Shown piece after piece: positions 10,206-22,700 of a stretch of DNA of 64,000 nucleotides; the first letter of the stretch is position 1; each line of letters starts with the position of its first letter. The position numbers and the translations under genes are program-made. The stretch is from contig OX442315.1 in NCBI GenBank assembly GCA_949358305.1, positions 14,286,427 through 14,350,426 on the forward strand. Reading direction: 5' to 3'. The DNA comes from Strigamia acuminata (lineage: Eukaryota > Arthropoda > Chilopoda > Geophilomorpha > Linotaeniidae). Below the pieces are notes generated by a model. It did no database searches. It worked only from the letters and a program-made list of their open reading frames with translations, and was not told where the DNA came from.

Positions 10206-10225
10206 GAATCCTGTCTAGCTCGCCA
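10206..10225 (-). other. Primer-binding site of Gypsy-like element
   Basis: Directly inside the 5' LTR, the plus strand reads GAATCCTGTCTAGCTCGCCA. This looks like a tRNA 3' end: a T-arm GAATCC, a seven-base acceptor arm, a discriminator base and CCA. The minus strand therefore starts TGGCGAGC after the LTR, as a primer-binding site should. The tRNA identity was not established. Confidence 0.75.
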
Positions 10226-10903
10226 TGTTGTCACGATTAATTCTGTTGGTATAATTAATTCTAAACAAATATCGCGCAAAAACTAATTCGCGCAATAGTA
10301 ATGGGCAAAGTTCGTAGATTTCCCTAAACGTTGTTTCCTTCAAATGTGGACATCCAGAAACTCAGGAAACCTAATACTCGCGTTTGACTAACATAATTTA
10401 TATTGGACAGTTCCTTGCTTACGACGGGTGTTTGTAGGCATAAAAGAATGGAAGCACGATGATATAATCCTAAAGTGGGAAGGGGATATCATCGGGCAGT
10501 GATAATATAAAAGATGTCGGCTTAGAAAATAGCGCAATAGGGTTAGATGTAGGAGCGCTTGTTGAAGGCGCAAATAATAGAGGACTAAATCTAAATGTTA
10601 CTAAAGGAGAATGGTGTTATCCAGTAGAGAGCATAAGAAGAAGTGATTAAACTTAGGATGATTGGAAAGAAGAAAACTCAGTCATGTGACTGGTCAGATC
10701 AATTAGAGAAGGGGGTGGAAAGGTGAAAAATAGGAGTTCAATTGTAAAAATAATGATATGCGCATCATCCAGATTGCGCATTCATTAACTGAAAATGAGT
10801 AAGCGAGATGAATCATCACGAGTGAGAGAAACAAGAAAATATTATAAGAAATAAGATTGGGTTATTCTAAAATAAAAATAGGCGGGTAGACGTGCCCGTG
10901 ACA
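10226..10903 (-). repeat. 5' LTR of Gypsy-like element
   Basis: On the minus strand this 678-bp block begins TGTCACGGGC and ends CGTGACAACA, giving TG...CA ends and a TGTCACG/CGTGACA inverted terminus. It abuts the primer-binding site on the inner side and ABCH intron sequence on the outer side. It holds several GCGCAA words. The partner LTR is not in the window. Confidence 0.72.
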
Positions 10904-11120
10904 CTTTTTTCAAAAAATTATTATCATCTTTGTTCTGTTAACTGGCAACACGCGTTTTTAACATTCCATTTCAATTGTTACAACAACTCGTGCAGATGCA
11001 TATAAAATAGACATTTGGAAAACTATTTTTTATAACAATGTTGATTCAGTAATTGTATTGTATCAGTAACCGTTATTGGTGCATTTCCTCATTCACGAGA
11101 TTGTATGATAATTTAATCAC

Positions 11121-11884
11121 CTGTAGTTTCTGACCAGTTTTTTTTTGCGTGGTAAATTGAGGAACTCGAGAAGAAATTCAATTCGTGATTGTACATCTGT
11201 GGTTTTCATGTGATGTAAACGACCAAAAAAAAGCATTGTTTCATCGATAGTGAGATTTTGATAAAGCGCCAATTCCTATATTTTATAAAGATGTGTATTT
11301 AATTCAAGATCAAGATATACGGTGCAATCAAAAATTAGTTTTTGCTGTTTTTGGAGTTTGATGTTTTCAAAAACCTTTGCTATTATCCTTTAAACTAGGT
11401 CCGGAAGCCCAAATTTTATTGTTGAATTTAACCCTATTTGTGAACTTTGGGCTCTTGTTTATAGAAAGACCAAAGACCTTACAAATAGAAACTTCGGATG
11501 CACCTACTTCTGAATCTAATACTTACTTGTGGCATGAAACCAACACCCGAACCAGGAATTTTACTCGCTGTTGAACCAGGGGTGTGATTAAACACTTTGA
11601 CCGTTCCTTGATCGGGTTTTAAACGGTCAACGATACATTTGAGTACCGTTGTTTTGCCACATCCGCTCGGTCCCAAAAGCCCAAAACTTAAAATAAAAAT
11701 ATAAAAATATTTATGGAAATACAAATTTGAAGTAAAACTATATTCCAAAAACAACTTACATTGTTCCTTCGCCTACATTTAGACTCACATCTTTGAGCAC
11801 TTGAGTCTTCAACCGTCCGATTCCATAACTTGTGTGTACCTGTTGAAATGATACAGCAGATTTCCGAGTACTTTCAACGTCCAT
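11121..11884 (-). pseudogene. ABCH transporter gene L, exons 1-3 only (interrupted)
   Basis: Three minus-strand exons match exons 1-3 of the other ABCH genes in length and phase: 11760-11884 (start ATG at 11884), 11527-11686 and 11121-11275. They encode an NBD start, a Walker A GPSGCGKT, a Q-loop MPQ and a segment ending in NY before the expected SGGQ signature exon. All splice sites are canonical. The signature, Walker B and membrane exons are missing from the next 218 nt, where the Gypsy-like LTR begins. The gene is therefore split in intron 3. The rest may lie beyond the element to the left of the window, in which case the gene could still be intact with a giant intron. It is divergent from A-E. 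Confidence 0.85.
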
Positions 11885-12227
11885 GGTGAATGAAGGCTAC
11901 TAATAAGGCTGTAAGAAAGGTTCCACTAACGCTAAATACGTCTTTGTGCGTTCTAATCTATCAGGGAAATACCGGCAGGAAAATTGCTACGAATTTATCA
12001 ATTTTTTTTTATTTCCTTGCGCAATATGGAATCGACCAAATAGGGCGCAGGGAAGAAAAAATACATGTTCCGTCGATGAAACGTACATCCGTCGATGAAA
12101 CAAACCGACTCCCCCACTTGAAATACAGTAAATCTCAAACAATAAATATCAAATTGACTGTTTGAGAATTCAAAATCATTTAACAAAGAAGTATATGAGA
12201 AATTATACATTTAATTACCATAGGCCA

Positions 12228-12300
12228 TGTTAGCCTAGTGGATAGAGCAGTGGTCTTCAGAACAAAGGGTCCCAGGTTCGGGTCTAGGAATGAGTAGGAT
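12228..12300 (+). repeat. tRNA-like sequence / possible SINE head
   Basis: TAGCCTAGTGGATAGAGCAG resembles a pol III A box and CCAGGTTCGGGTC resembles a B box, at about tRNA spacing. The acceptor and anticodon stems do not pair well, so this is more likely a tRNA-derived SINE head or tRNA pseudogene than a working tRNA gene. Confidence 0.4.
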
Positions 12301-12311
12301 AAGTTATAAAG

Positions 12312-12433
12312 AAAAGTTAAGTTAACTAAAAATAAAATCTGCTAAAACATACAAATTGTGTTGATATCAATGAAAAGTTAAGTTAAATAAAAATAAAATC
12401 TGCTAAAACATACAAATTGTGTTGATATCAATG
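12312..12433 (+). repeat. Tandem duplication, about 61 bp x 2
   Basis: Two nearly identical copies of an AT-rich unit beginning AAAAGTTAAGTTAA and ending GTTGATATCAATG lie back to back, directly downstream of the tRNA-like sequence. Confidence 0.8.
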
Positions 12434-12790
12434 AAAACTAATTGCAAAATGATGTTTGTAAAGAAAAACAGTTCAAATAAAAAAAAAAGAAATTTGAGTC
12501 AATGTATTTAAAAGTTTAAAAATGGAGGGTAGTATGTTTTTTGGTGTTGGTAGAAAACTTGAAAATATATTGAAAATATATTGGAAATAGATTGGGAAAT
12601 TTCAAAATTGAAAATGCTTGTAAAATTATTCTAAAAACAGTCATGAAAATGGTCTCTTTCCTAGATTTTAAATATGTTGAGAAAAGAATGATTTTCAATT
12701 GATTGTAAATCTAATTTACAAAGTTGTAAAATCCATCTACCTTTATATTTATAATTCTTTACAAATGAGTAAATCTGCTTTTTTTTCAGT

Positions 12791-12903
12791 GGTTAGGTCA
12801 AATTAGGTCAGGTTAGGTTAAGTTAGGTCAGGTTAGGTTAGGTTAAGTCAGGTTAGGTTAGGTTAGGTTAGGTTAGGTTAAGTCAGGTCAGGTTAGGTCA
12901 GGT
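12791..12903 (+). repeat. Interstitial GGTTA/GGTCA telomere-like tract
   Basis: About 110 bp of imperfect pentamer repeats, mostly GGTTA with GGTCA and AAGTT variants. The common unit is a permutation of TTAGG, the usual arthropod telomere repeat. Confidence 0.75.
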
Positions 12904-13004
12904 GCCGCAAACGAAGACGTTTCGACGGCATCGTAAATTCGATTTCAAAAATTGATCGATTACTCACTAATTAGATAGTTCTCTCCAACTTTGTAATTGA
13001 AAAT

Positions 13005-13197
13005 TTTTCTCTAACCTGATTGGTTTAGAAGTTAGCAAGTGAATGATCTTGAAAATGGCCTTCAAGGTCAAATTTGATGACATCATTGGATTGCTCTCAC
13101 CCAACTTCCTGTAGATTGCTTCATCAAAGTTGGCCTAGATGCAATTGCTCACGAAATATTTAGGGTGGTTCAGACTTTTGGGACACCCTGTATAAAA
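13005..13197 (+). repeat. Interspersed repeat R2, copy 1
   Basis: Shares blocks such as GAAGTTAGCAAGTGAATGA, AAGGTCAAATTTGATGAC and CAAAGTTGGCCTAGATGC with copies at 14995-15190 (inverted) and 20156-20340. It ends in GGGACACCCTGTATAA. Non-coding. Confidence 0.7.
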
Positions 13198-13297
13198 AAG
13201 AATACGTAACATGAGTTTGTTCACATGCTTAAAGTGGCACACTAAGTACACCATACACTTCAAATAATTCACTTTCATACTTACTTTGTGTAATGTA

Positions 13298-13490
13298 CAG
13301 TCGTGGACAAAAAAAACTTCTTTTCAGTTTAGCTGTTTTAAGTTTATCTACCAGGTGGCATTAAAATCCATTGAGATTCAATGACATCCATTTTGATTCT
13401 GTCTCTCGTTTTACCCTAACAACAGTATTAAAAGATAGACCGAGCAAATAATGATAGATAAACTTAAAACAGCTAAACAGTTCACGGCTG
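13298..13490 (+). mobile_element. Tc1/mariner-like MITE
   Basis: Terminal inverted repeats begin CAGTCGTGGAC on the left and end GTTCACGGCTG on the right. Longer inner matches (CAGTTTAGCTGTTTTAAG and its complement) lie between them. A TA dinucleotide flanks both ends. No transposase is encoded. Confidence 0.7.
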
Positions 13491-13790
13491 TACTAAAGGT
13501 TCCAATGTTCAAAATATTGTTCCTGTTCATGATAATATTTTTCTGTGATTTTGAAATGGCATTGAAAATTCAGCAGAACGTTTATTGATGATCCACATAT
13601 GGGTGTACAAAAAGTGAAATCTTTATGTAAATCTTTCTTTTTTTTTAAGAATTCTAAGAGTAACAAAGAACATAGCAGACTTGTACAACTGTTTCATATT
13701 GTATGATTTATGAGAATTATGTGTGGGTGGTATTTGAAGTTTATATATTTAATTGCACATTTTTTGGCTCTTTCAGTGTTTCCTTGCAGA

Positions 13791-16700
13791 ATGGGTAGAC
13801 AATCTGAAGAAGGTGATTCAATATTTCTTAAAAATATAAATGCCGTTGAGGTTGAAGATGTTAGGAAGTCTTATGGGTTAGATTTTAATGCCTTACAATT
13901 CAGGAAGACAAAAACTAAGGTTCTTAATGGCATCAATTTGACGATTGAAAAAGGATCAATGTAAGTATAAAATATAATTCACTTACACAAAGTGAAGTTG
14001 TATTGTTTATTTCCCAGGAGAAAAACGTTCTGCAGAATTCTGCATGCTCTGCAGAAAATTATTCTGCAGAATATTTTCGGCTGGCAATTTTTCTGCAGAA
14101 GTCTGCAGAGAAAAAAGATTTTCTGCAGAATGTTTTCTGCTGGCAAATTTTCTGCAGAATTCTGCACATTTTTTTTCCTGGGGTGTATTGCAATGGAGTA
14201 AAGCGGTGTGTTACTTTTAAATTTGCACCGTTTATTTGTAAATGAGAGTTGTGAACGTATTGCACAGTTTATGTTGTTGTTGTTATTGCAGATATGGCTT
14301 ATTAGGTCCTAGTGGATGTGGAAAAACAACCCTCTTGCGGTTGCTTACGGGAAGACTGCTACCGGATTCTGGGGCCATCAGAATTTTTGGAAGTCCTGTT
14401 GGAAGTAAAGAAAGTAGAATTCCCGGTGATGGAGTTGGATACATGCCACAGGTAGATTCAATTGATTGTATTTGAGAAAATACAAGCACTGATTCACACA
14501 TAAACCTTTGGAAAAATACGGTCAGGCGATACGATTATGTGATCGTAACTATGATAACTAAATATCTATGAGAAAAACCATTACAAAATACCATTGTAAC
14601 ATCGTTAATTGTTTTTATTGTGGGCGGAGCCAAGCTGCATTGTGTCATAATTTTCCAAGGGTTTATTGTTGCTTTTATCTTAAATTGAAATCTGCTTTCG
14701 TTATTATGAGTTTTTATTTCCGTTTATCATAAACAAACATAAGCATGCAATATCTACAGTTCGTGCCCGGTATCTTGATGCTAAATTCGTACTGCGCATC
14801 CCATTCTGCGCAGACAATTTTCTAATTCCAGTTTTTATTTATCAGTATTAAGCCTAATATTAGGCCTAATAATGCAGGATCTCTGTCTTTACTTTATGCG
14901 TGTAAAGTGTAAATATTATATAGTAATCGGGTAGAGAGAAAACCCGGTAAAACTTAAAAGGTGATATATAACAAAATGATAGCAACATAATACATCCAAG
15001 TCAGGCAGCCTCCAAATATTTCCTGAGCAATTGCATCTAGGCCAACTTTGATGAAGCAATCGTATAGGAAGTTGGATAAGAGCAATCCAATGACGTCATC
15101 AAATTTGACCTTGAAGGCCATTTTCAAGGTCATTCACTTGCTAACTTCTAAACCAATCAGGTTAGAGCAAAAAAGTCAATTACAAAGTTGTAGAGCACCA
15201 TCAAATTAGTACTATCCAATTTATCTTAGTCATCTTAAGTCAAATGTTTTCTTTTTAAAAAGGAGACAAATCAGCTGAAATAAAGTCAGCCATTGTGACA
15301 AAACTTAAATTTCTATTAGAAAAATACTGAATTACTTAAATAAACGTATTCAAATGTGCATTATTATGCAAGTAAACAAGAAAAACCACTGTCTTTTTTT
15401 AATGCCTCAATAATTATTTTATCACAAGAATAAAAAATTTCACTTTGCGGATTTTTTTTCTGATTTGCCTCCTTTTAAAAAAGAAAACATTTGACTTAAG
15501 ATGACTAAGATAAATTGGATAGTACTAATTTGATGGTGCTCTACAACTTTGTAATTGATTTTTTTGCTGTATCTGAAGAGTCAGATATGCAATGGAGCTT
15601 TCATATATTCATACATTCATCTTGAATTTTTAATAACACACGTTTCATACATAGTTACCAAAATACATTGTTGATTTTATAAAGTATTGTTCCAACATTC
15701 TCGCCCTTCATCGTAACGGTGAATCACATAGTCGCAAATTAATAAAATCCTTTGTGGTGATCAATTTCAAACCACCTGTTGCCTTAGTCATAATATCTGC
15801 AGGCATCTCTTCTGTAGACATATAGTTGATATCATAAGTTCCATCTTGAACATCCTCACGTAAAAATAACACTCTCCTGTGAAAGTGTTTTGTGCGCCCA
15901 TGGTACTGGGGGTTTTTAGTGAGGGCGATGGCGGCTTGATTATCAGAAAAGATTTGAATCGGTCTTTGAATTAATTTGGTCATCTCAAGCTGTTCCAGCA
16001 ATGATGTTATCCATTTCAGTTCTTTCACTAACTCTACCATTGCTACAAATTCCGATTCACATGTTGATAAGGCAATTAGCTTTTGCTTCTTTGATTGCCA
16101 AGTGATGGTTGAATTTCCCAGCATGGTGATAAATCCTGCATAGCTATTTGCATCAACCGAGGCACTGTTCCAAGATGCATCGGCATATCCTCGCAATAAT
16201 CCAAATCCGTGAGAATAAATTAACGACAAATCAGCCGTTCCTTTTAAATAGCGAAGGATCTTCTTTGCTGCTGTCCAGTGAGCGTCATGCGGATTCTGCA
16301 ACCACTGCGATAGATAGGATACCGCATAAGCGATATCTGGTTGAGTAGCTTGAGCCAAGTAGGATAAAGAGCCAATTAATTCTCGATAGGGCTCGTTAAT
16401 TAATGGTGATCCGAGCAGATAATTAGGGTCCTCCAGTTTCTGGGATGGGTCCATGGGTGCTCTACTTGTCTTTGCATTCATCATGTTGAATTTAAGCAAG
16501 ACCTCAAATATATACTTGGATTGGTCCAACAAAAGTGCATACGGGTGGGTCTGTCGCCTAATCCTGATGCCCAAAATCTCTGTGACTTCTCCAAGGTCGA
16601 TCAGATTAACTTGCTTCATCACTTTCCCCATTATCTGATCGAACATCCGTGTGGCGTTAGTTGCCGGCATCAAATCGTCGACATAAGTGCCCATTATTAT

Positions 16701-19700
16701 AATGTCGGTACCATTTTTCCACAGATGAACGCATGGATCAACTACCAACTTCTTAAATCCCGCTTGTGCAAGTACCTTGTTCAGGGCTTCATGCCAAGCG
16801 CGGCCTGCCTGAGGTAAACCATAAACTGCCTTATTTAGGAGCCAAACATCGTTTTCTCGCCCAGGTTGAATAAAGCCTTGAGGTTGCTCCATGTAGACTA
16901 CCTCCTTCAATTTCGCATGGAGGTATGCTGATTTGACATCGTAGTGCTTGACTATAAAGCCAAACATTGCAGCAATGGCTAAGATAATTCTGATGGTAGC
17001 CAATCGAGCCACAGGGGAAAAAGACTCTGAATAGTCAATCCCCTTGTGGACATTGTAGCCTTGAACAACTAGACGGGCTTTATATTTCTTCTTAAACTTG
17101 TATACCCAGCGAGAGCCAATTACTTTTGCATCCTGTGGTCTTGGAACCAAAGTCCAAGTATTTTGTTGGGTGTGGGAGGCTATTTCCTCTTCCATAGCCT
17201 TTACCCATTGGCTCGCCTGGTCAGATGTCACTGCCTCAGCAAATGTCTTTGGTTCATGTATCGGTACTTCAACCTGTGGGTTGGTGTTCACCACATGTGC
17301 TCGTTGGTTCTCCCAACGTTGTGTGCGATGCTGTCGCCAATCAATTGCCTGATAAGGCTGGACCTGACGTCGTATCCTTGAAGGATATCTCCGTTCTGGA
17401 CCCGGTGTCGGTCTGGTGGGTTGTTGAAAAACAACTGGGGGTTGGGAGCTTACATCTCCCTCAGGTATGTACACCATTTCTGGTTCATGATCAGGTTTTA
17501 CATTCTGTCCTGATAATAATTCCATTCCCAATCTGGACTTATTGAACTTAACATCTCGTGCCACAATGATATTATTAGTATCTTGGTCATAAAACTTCCA
17601 GCCCGGCTTCAACAAGGGATAGCCCATGAAAATGACCGGTTTAGCACGAGAATCCAACTTATTCCTATGTTGCTTTGGAACCCATGCGTAAGCAATAGTG
17701 CCAAAAATCCTCATATTAGATATATCTGGTTTTCTTCCAGTAAGTCTTTCATAGGGTGTCTCGCCCGGAAACCTACGTGTTGGTGAGCGATTCATTGCGT
17801 AGGCGGCACATGCCGCAGCTTCAGCCCAAAACTTGTATGGCAACTTTGAATCATTCAATAGAGTCCTTGTCTTGTCAAGGAGGGATCTATTTGCCCTTTC
17901 AGAGACTCCATTTTGGGATGGACTATAGATGACGGTAGTTTGATGTTGAATTCCCCTTGTGTCCAAAATTGCCCTAAAGTGTTGATTTAAAAATTCAGTC
18001 CCGTTGTCTGAGCGGACCATCTTGACTTTGGCTTCAAACTTATTTTGATGTGTGTCTATAAATTGTTCAAAGACACCCGAAGTCTCAGCCTTTGACACCA
18101 AAAAACGAGGAAACAAACACCTTGAATAGTCATCTACAATCATGAAGATATACTCTGATCTTCCAATTGAAGGGTGTGGCATGGGACCACACAGGTCTAC
18201 ATGCAGCATCTGTAGCGGCCCACTGGCTCTAATTGATGGTGCAGGCAAAAATGGGCTTCTGGTGTGCTTTGCTGTCACACATTCCTCACACAATGTCCAT
18301 TTATGAACTTTATCAATTGTCATCCCTGTCACCATATTTTTCTTTACTAAATCCTTTAAGGCACGATTGTTTATGTGTGCCAACCTGCGGTGCCACAACT
18401 CTGATCCCGTCAATGGAGGTTGTGATTGAATAGCCATCACTACTGCTTTGTCTTCCATTGTGGGTGCATTGGGGCTTCTTGCTTGTAATCTGAACAATCC
18501 CCGATGGGATGAAGCTTGGAACACTTGTACATTGTCAATTGTAGAAACTGTACAGCCACGGGCAGTAAATGCGACTTTATAGCCCAAATTAGTCATTCTG
18601 CTTATTGATAACAGGTTACCACTCAATTCAGGCACATAATAGGTGTCTTCCAACTTCAGTACTCTGGCTTGGTCACCAAACCAAATATTTAGCATAATTA
18701 CACCAGTTCCTGATGCTTTGATCTCTCTGCCATCAGCCAATGAAACCATCTTGACAAATGAGTCATCCAATGTTGTAAATAAACTCCTGTCTCCACTCAT
18801 ATGTGAAGTTGCACCTGAATCCAGATACCATATGTAAGGGTCAAATTGTTCTTGGTCTATTAAAAGTTCGTTCTCCCTGTCCACATGAGCAGGGTCACTG
18901 TCCGTTGCAACAAGAGCGAACTGTGGTGTTTGATCTTCCACATCTGTCACTCGCTTGGATGTGGACGGTCCAGATGATACTCGTCCTCGGGGAACCCAAG
19001 GTCTTGACCGGGGAGGAAAACCACGATTGACAGATGTAGATGGCTGAGTGTCTTGGTTCTGCTGGGGTGGGCGGCGACAATCCACTTGTCTATGGCCTGG
19101 AATCCCACAATTCCAACATTTGAGTTGGGTTCGACCTCTGGCTGGTCTGCCACCTCTGCCTCGTTGATAGGAGGTTGCACCTCGTACCCAATTGGCACTC
19201 TCCAGCTTTGGAGTTGTCTGTTGTGGCTTTCTTGCTTCCTCAGCCAATAAGGCACGTTGCAAAACTTGAATTGTCATTGCTGCCACTCCCAGTACATCAC
19301 AGCTGCGTACAACATTAATATAATCAGCAGTTAATCCTTTCAAGATGTGTGAGCAAAGTTCTGGTTCTTCAGTCACTATTCCCAATGATTGGAGTTCCTG
19401 AGCTACTGCTGTGGCACGCCCAATGTATTCCAGAATTGTCTCTCTAGGTTTCATCTGAATTCTTCCCAAGTCAGTTTTTAATTGAACTTTTAATTCTGCT
19501 AAGACACCTTGGTTCTGGACTTGCAATTTCTCCCATGCTTCTGCTGCAGTAACAACATTCATCACATATTTCATTTGAGTAGCATCTATTGTGGATAAAA
19601 TTGTATTCAGCACTTCCACATCTTTAACCTGCCATTCATCCAATCTGGTATTGAAAGTTTTCTCATCTTCAGTTATCAATTTAATAGGCATCACAGGTGC

Positions 19701-22700
19701 TGCAGTTGGATCCCACTTGTGTTTGGATCTCAGTAGAATTGCCACTCTAAATTTCCATGCACCATAGTTTCTGCCATTCAACTTCTCAACTGGAATTACA
19801 AATTGATCTGCCATCATTTCCTCAGAAATAGCACTTAAAATCAACTAATCAGTCCAGGGCTTAATGTTGCACAGGCTTATCACTCAGGCAATTCTGGGCC
19901 TAATTCTCATGGAACATTTAAAACTGCATTAAAACTTCAGATTTCCAACCTTTCTTCACAATATGCAATTGTTCAGCCAAAAAACAGTCCATATTTCACA
20001 TAATAAATTTCTGTCTGGGCTCATAACCCATGAAGAGTCAGATATGCAATGGAGCTTTCATATATTCATACATTCATCTTGAATTTTTAATAACACACGT
20101 TTCATACATAGTTACCAAAATACATTGTTGATTTTATAAAGTATTGTTCCAACAGTATCTTAAACGGTTTAAAAGTTAGCAAGTGAATAACCTTAAAAAT
20201 GACCTTCAAGGTCAAATTTGATGACGTCATTGGATTGCTCTCACCCAACTTCCTATAGGATCGCTTCATCAAAGTTGGCCTAGATGCAATTGCTCAGTAA
20301 ATATTTGGAGGGAACCAGACTTTTAGGACACCCTGTATAATAAAGTAAGTACAATGATACACATTGAAAAAGTAATGAAGATACTATTATCACAGGGAAA
20401 TCGTAAATTCTACCGTGTAAATTCTAACAAATACTGTGGAATAGTCTTTAGTGAAACCTAGGACGATTACCTACAGGACTTCACATCCGCCATTTTTTTG
20501 AAATCTAAGTTGTCCCGTAGAAATGCGGAGGAGGAGCAATCTGTCGTTGCATTGTTAAAACTTTTTGCGGGCAAATGGCGGACAATTGACATCCCACATT
20601 TACATTTTTGGAGGATGTTATAACATAGTTCAATTTTATTTAACGTTTAATTTAAAAATAATATCTAAAAATGTAATAAATAATTTTCAGATATTATTTT
20701 TAACTTAAACATAAAATATAAATGTCCTCTAAAAATGCAAATGCGGGATGTCATGTCAGTTGTCCGCCATTTGCCCGCAAAATGACGTCATTTTGTGCTG
20801 TTTCTGCTGAATGGTGCTACAATCACAAGACAGAATCGCTTTACAGTCTAACAATGAAATTGTGCTAGATGTGAAGTCCTGTAGGTAATCGTCCTAGGTG
20901 AAACCAACGTCTCTAATTTTTATTGTTTTACCAACAGGAGGTGGCACTGTACAGTGAGTTTACCATAAAAGAAACGCTGATTTATTTTGGTCATGTGTAC
21001 GACATGAGTGCGAGTGATGTTAAACAGAGAACAAAATTTTTATTGGATTTACTTCATCTCTCTAGTGAATCTGCAGTTATTAAAAATCTCAGGTAATTTA
21101 TTGAGGAAAAATATATAAAAGAATTTACTTTATGCACAAGTGTTTTTAACATTATTCTAGTGGTGGACAAAAAAGACGCGTATCATTTGCTATATCACTT
21201 TTCCAAAATGCTCGTCTTCTGATACTAGATGAGCCTACTGTTGGAGTTGATCCTCTCTTGAGACAAAGGCAAAGAAATCGTGCTACCTTTTAATTCTACA
21301 ATGTTAAATTGCCTGAATGTTATTTTTAATTTAGCATTTGGAATCATTTACTAACAATAGTTCGAGAAAATAATGTTTCAGTTATCTTGACAACTCATTA
21401 CATTGAGGAAGTTCGACAAGCCAACATGGTAAATAAGTTATTTCTTGTAAATATACAGATAATAAAGTTATTTCTATAAATGTTCAAATTTACATTAACT
21501 TTTCAGCAATTAAAAGACGTTTAAAGCCATATATTTTTCCAGTGTACATCTAATGGTTGGTACGATAATTGCAGGTGGGCATGATGCGAGATGGGTACAT
21601 CTTAGCGGAAGATACTCCTAACAATCTACTCTCAAGATACGAAAGTGTTAATTTGGAAGACGTATTTGTAAAACTGTGTTATGTGGCTGATCAATCACCT
21701 CCGACTAATACAGTTAGTACATGTTTACTAATTGTTTTCAACATTACTTGTTTCATTATTGTGGAAAATTATTTTAAAACAACAACAATGAGTTAGTTGT
21801 TTCTTGTCTTTTTCCTGGAAAGGTCCAATTGTCATATTGTACTAAACAAATGATGTTTATAACTTTGCAATTGACAATTTTAGTCCAGCATTATTGGCTA
21901 AGAAGTTACAACTTAAAAAACAATGTTGTAACAATGCTGGATTAACAAAACGTGTCCCTTTTCTTACCAATGTCTCACCAAATTAAAAATATTTGAAAAA
22001 ACTTCCACAATATTTTATGTTTTATTCGCCCTGTATATCGTAGTTTTCTTTGTACTTATTTCTTTTATCCTTTCATCTAGGATTTAATCGACAATTTCGA
22101 GATGGTTGTAAACGGTACAAACAAGAAAAATCAAAACCACGCACCTGCTGGAGCATTGGTATCCAAAAGTCACGTTGCAGTGAAAAATTACAAACAGTCG
22201 CCAACTTGCAATTTTTTTATCAAACCCAATAGAACACGAGCAGTTATTGGGAAAAACTTTATCCACTTATGGAGAAATATACCGTATGGATTTTATTTTA
22301 ATTTTTTTGCCTAGAAAAATTGTAATACATAATTATTAATTTCTTATTTCAGAAATTTAATGTTCCAATTTATTGTACCAGCTCTCCAGCTTATTATTTT
22401 CTGCGTAAGCATTGGACATAAACCAGCGGGTTTGCAGGTTGGTCTCGTCAATAACGACAGTGGTATACTACAATTCGGACATCTGTTTATTGAAGCGATT
22501 GACAATAAAACAATTATACTAGTAAGAGTTGTTTCGAGTGTCGTCACTGACGATTAATTCTCGTCGTTTTTATTCAGCAAAAGTTTGACAATGTAGAGAC
22601 AGCATTGCAAGCGATTGAAAAGAATGAAATTTGGGGTTTGATTTACATTTCATCCGAGTTTTCCACAAGTTTATTTCTGCGGTGAGTGACAATTTGTCTC

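Noticed and set aside
13710-13790. Upstream in-frame ATG extending gene A by 27 residues.
   Set aside because: It contains acceptor-like TTTCAG and GCAG sites shared with genes B and C, which have no matching extension. The paralogues start at the ATG after GCAGA.
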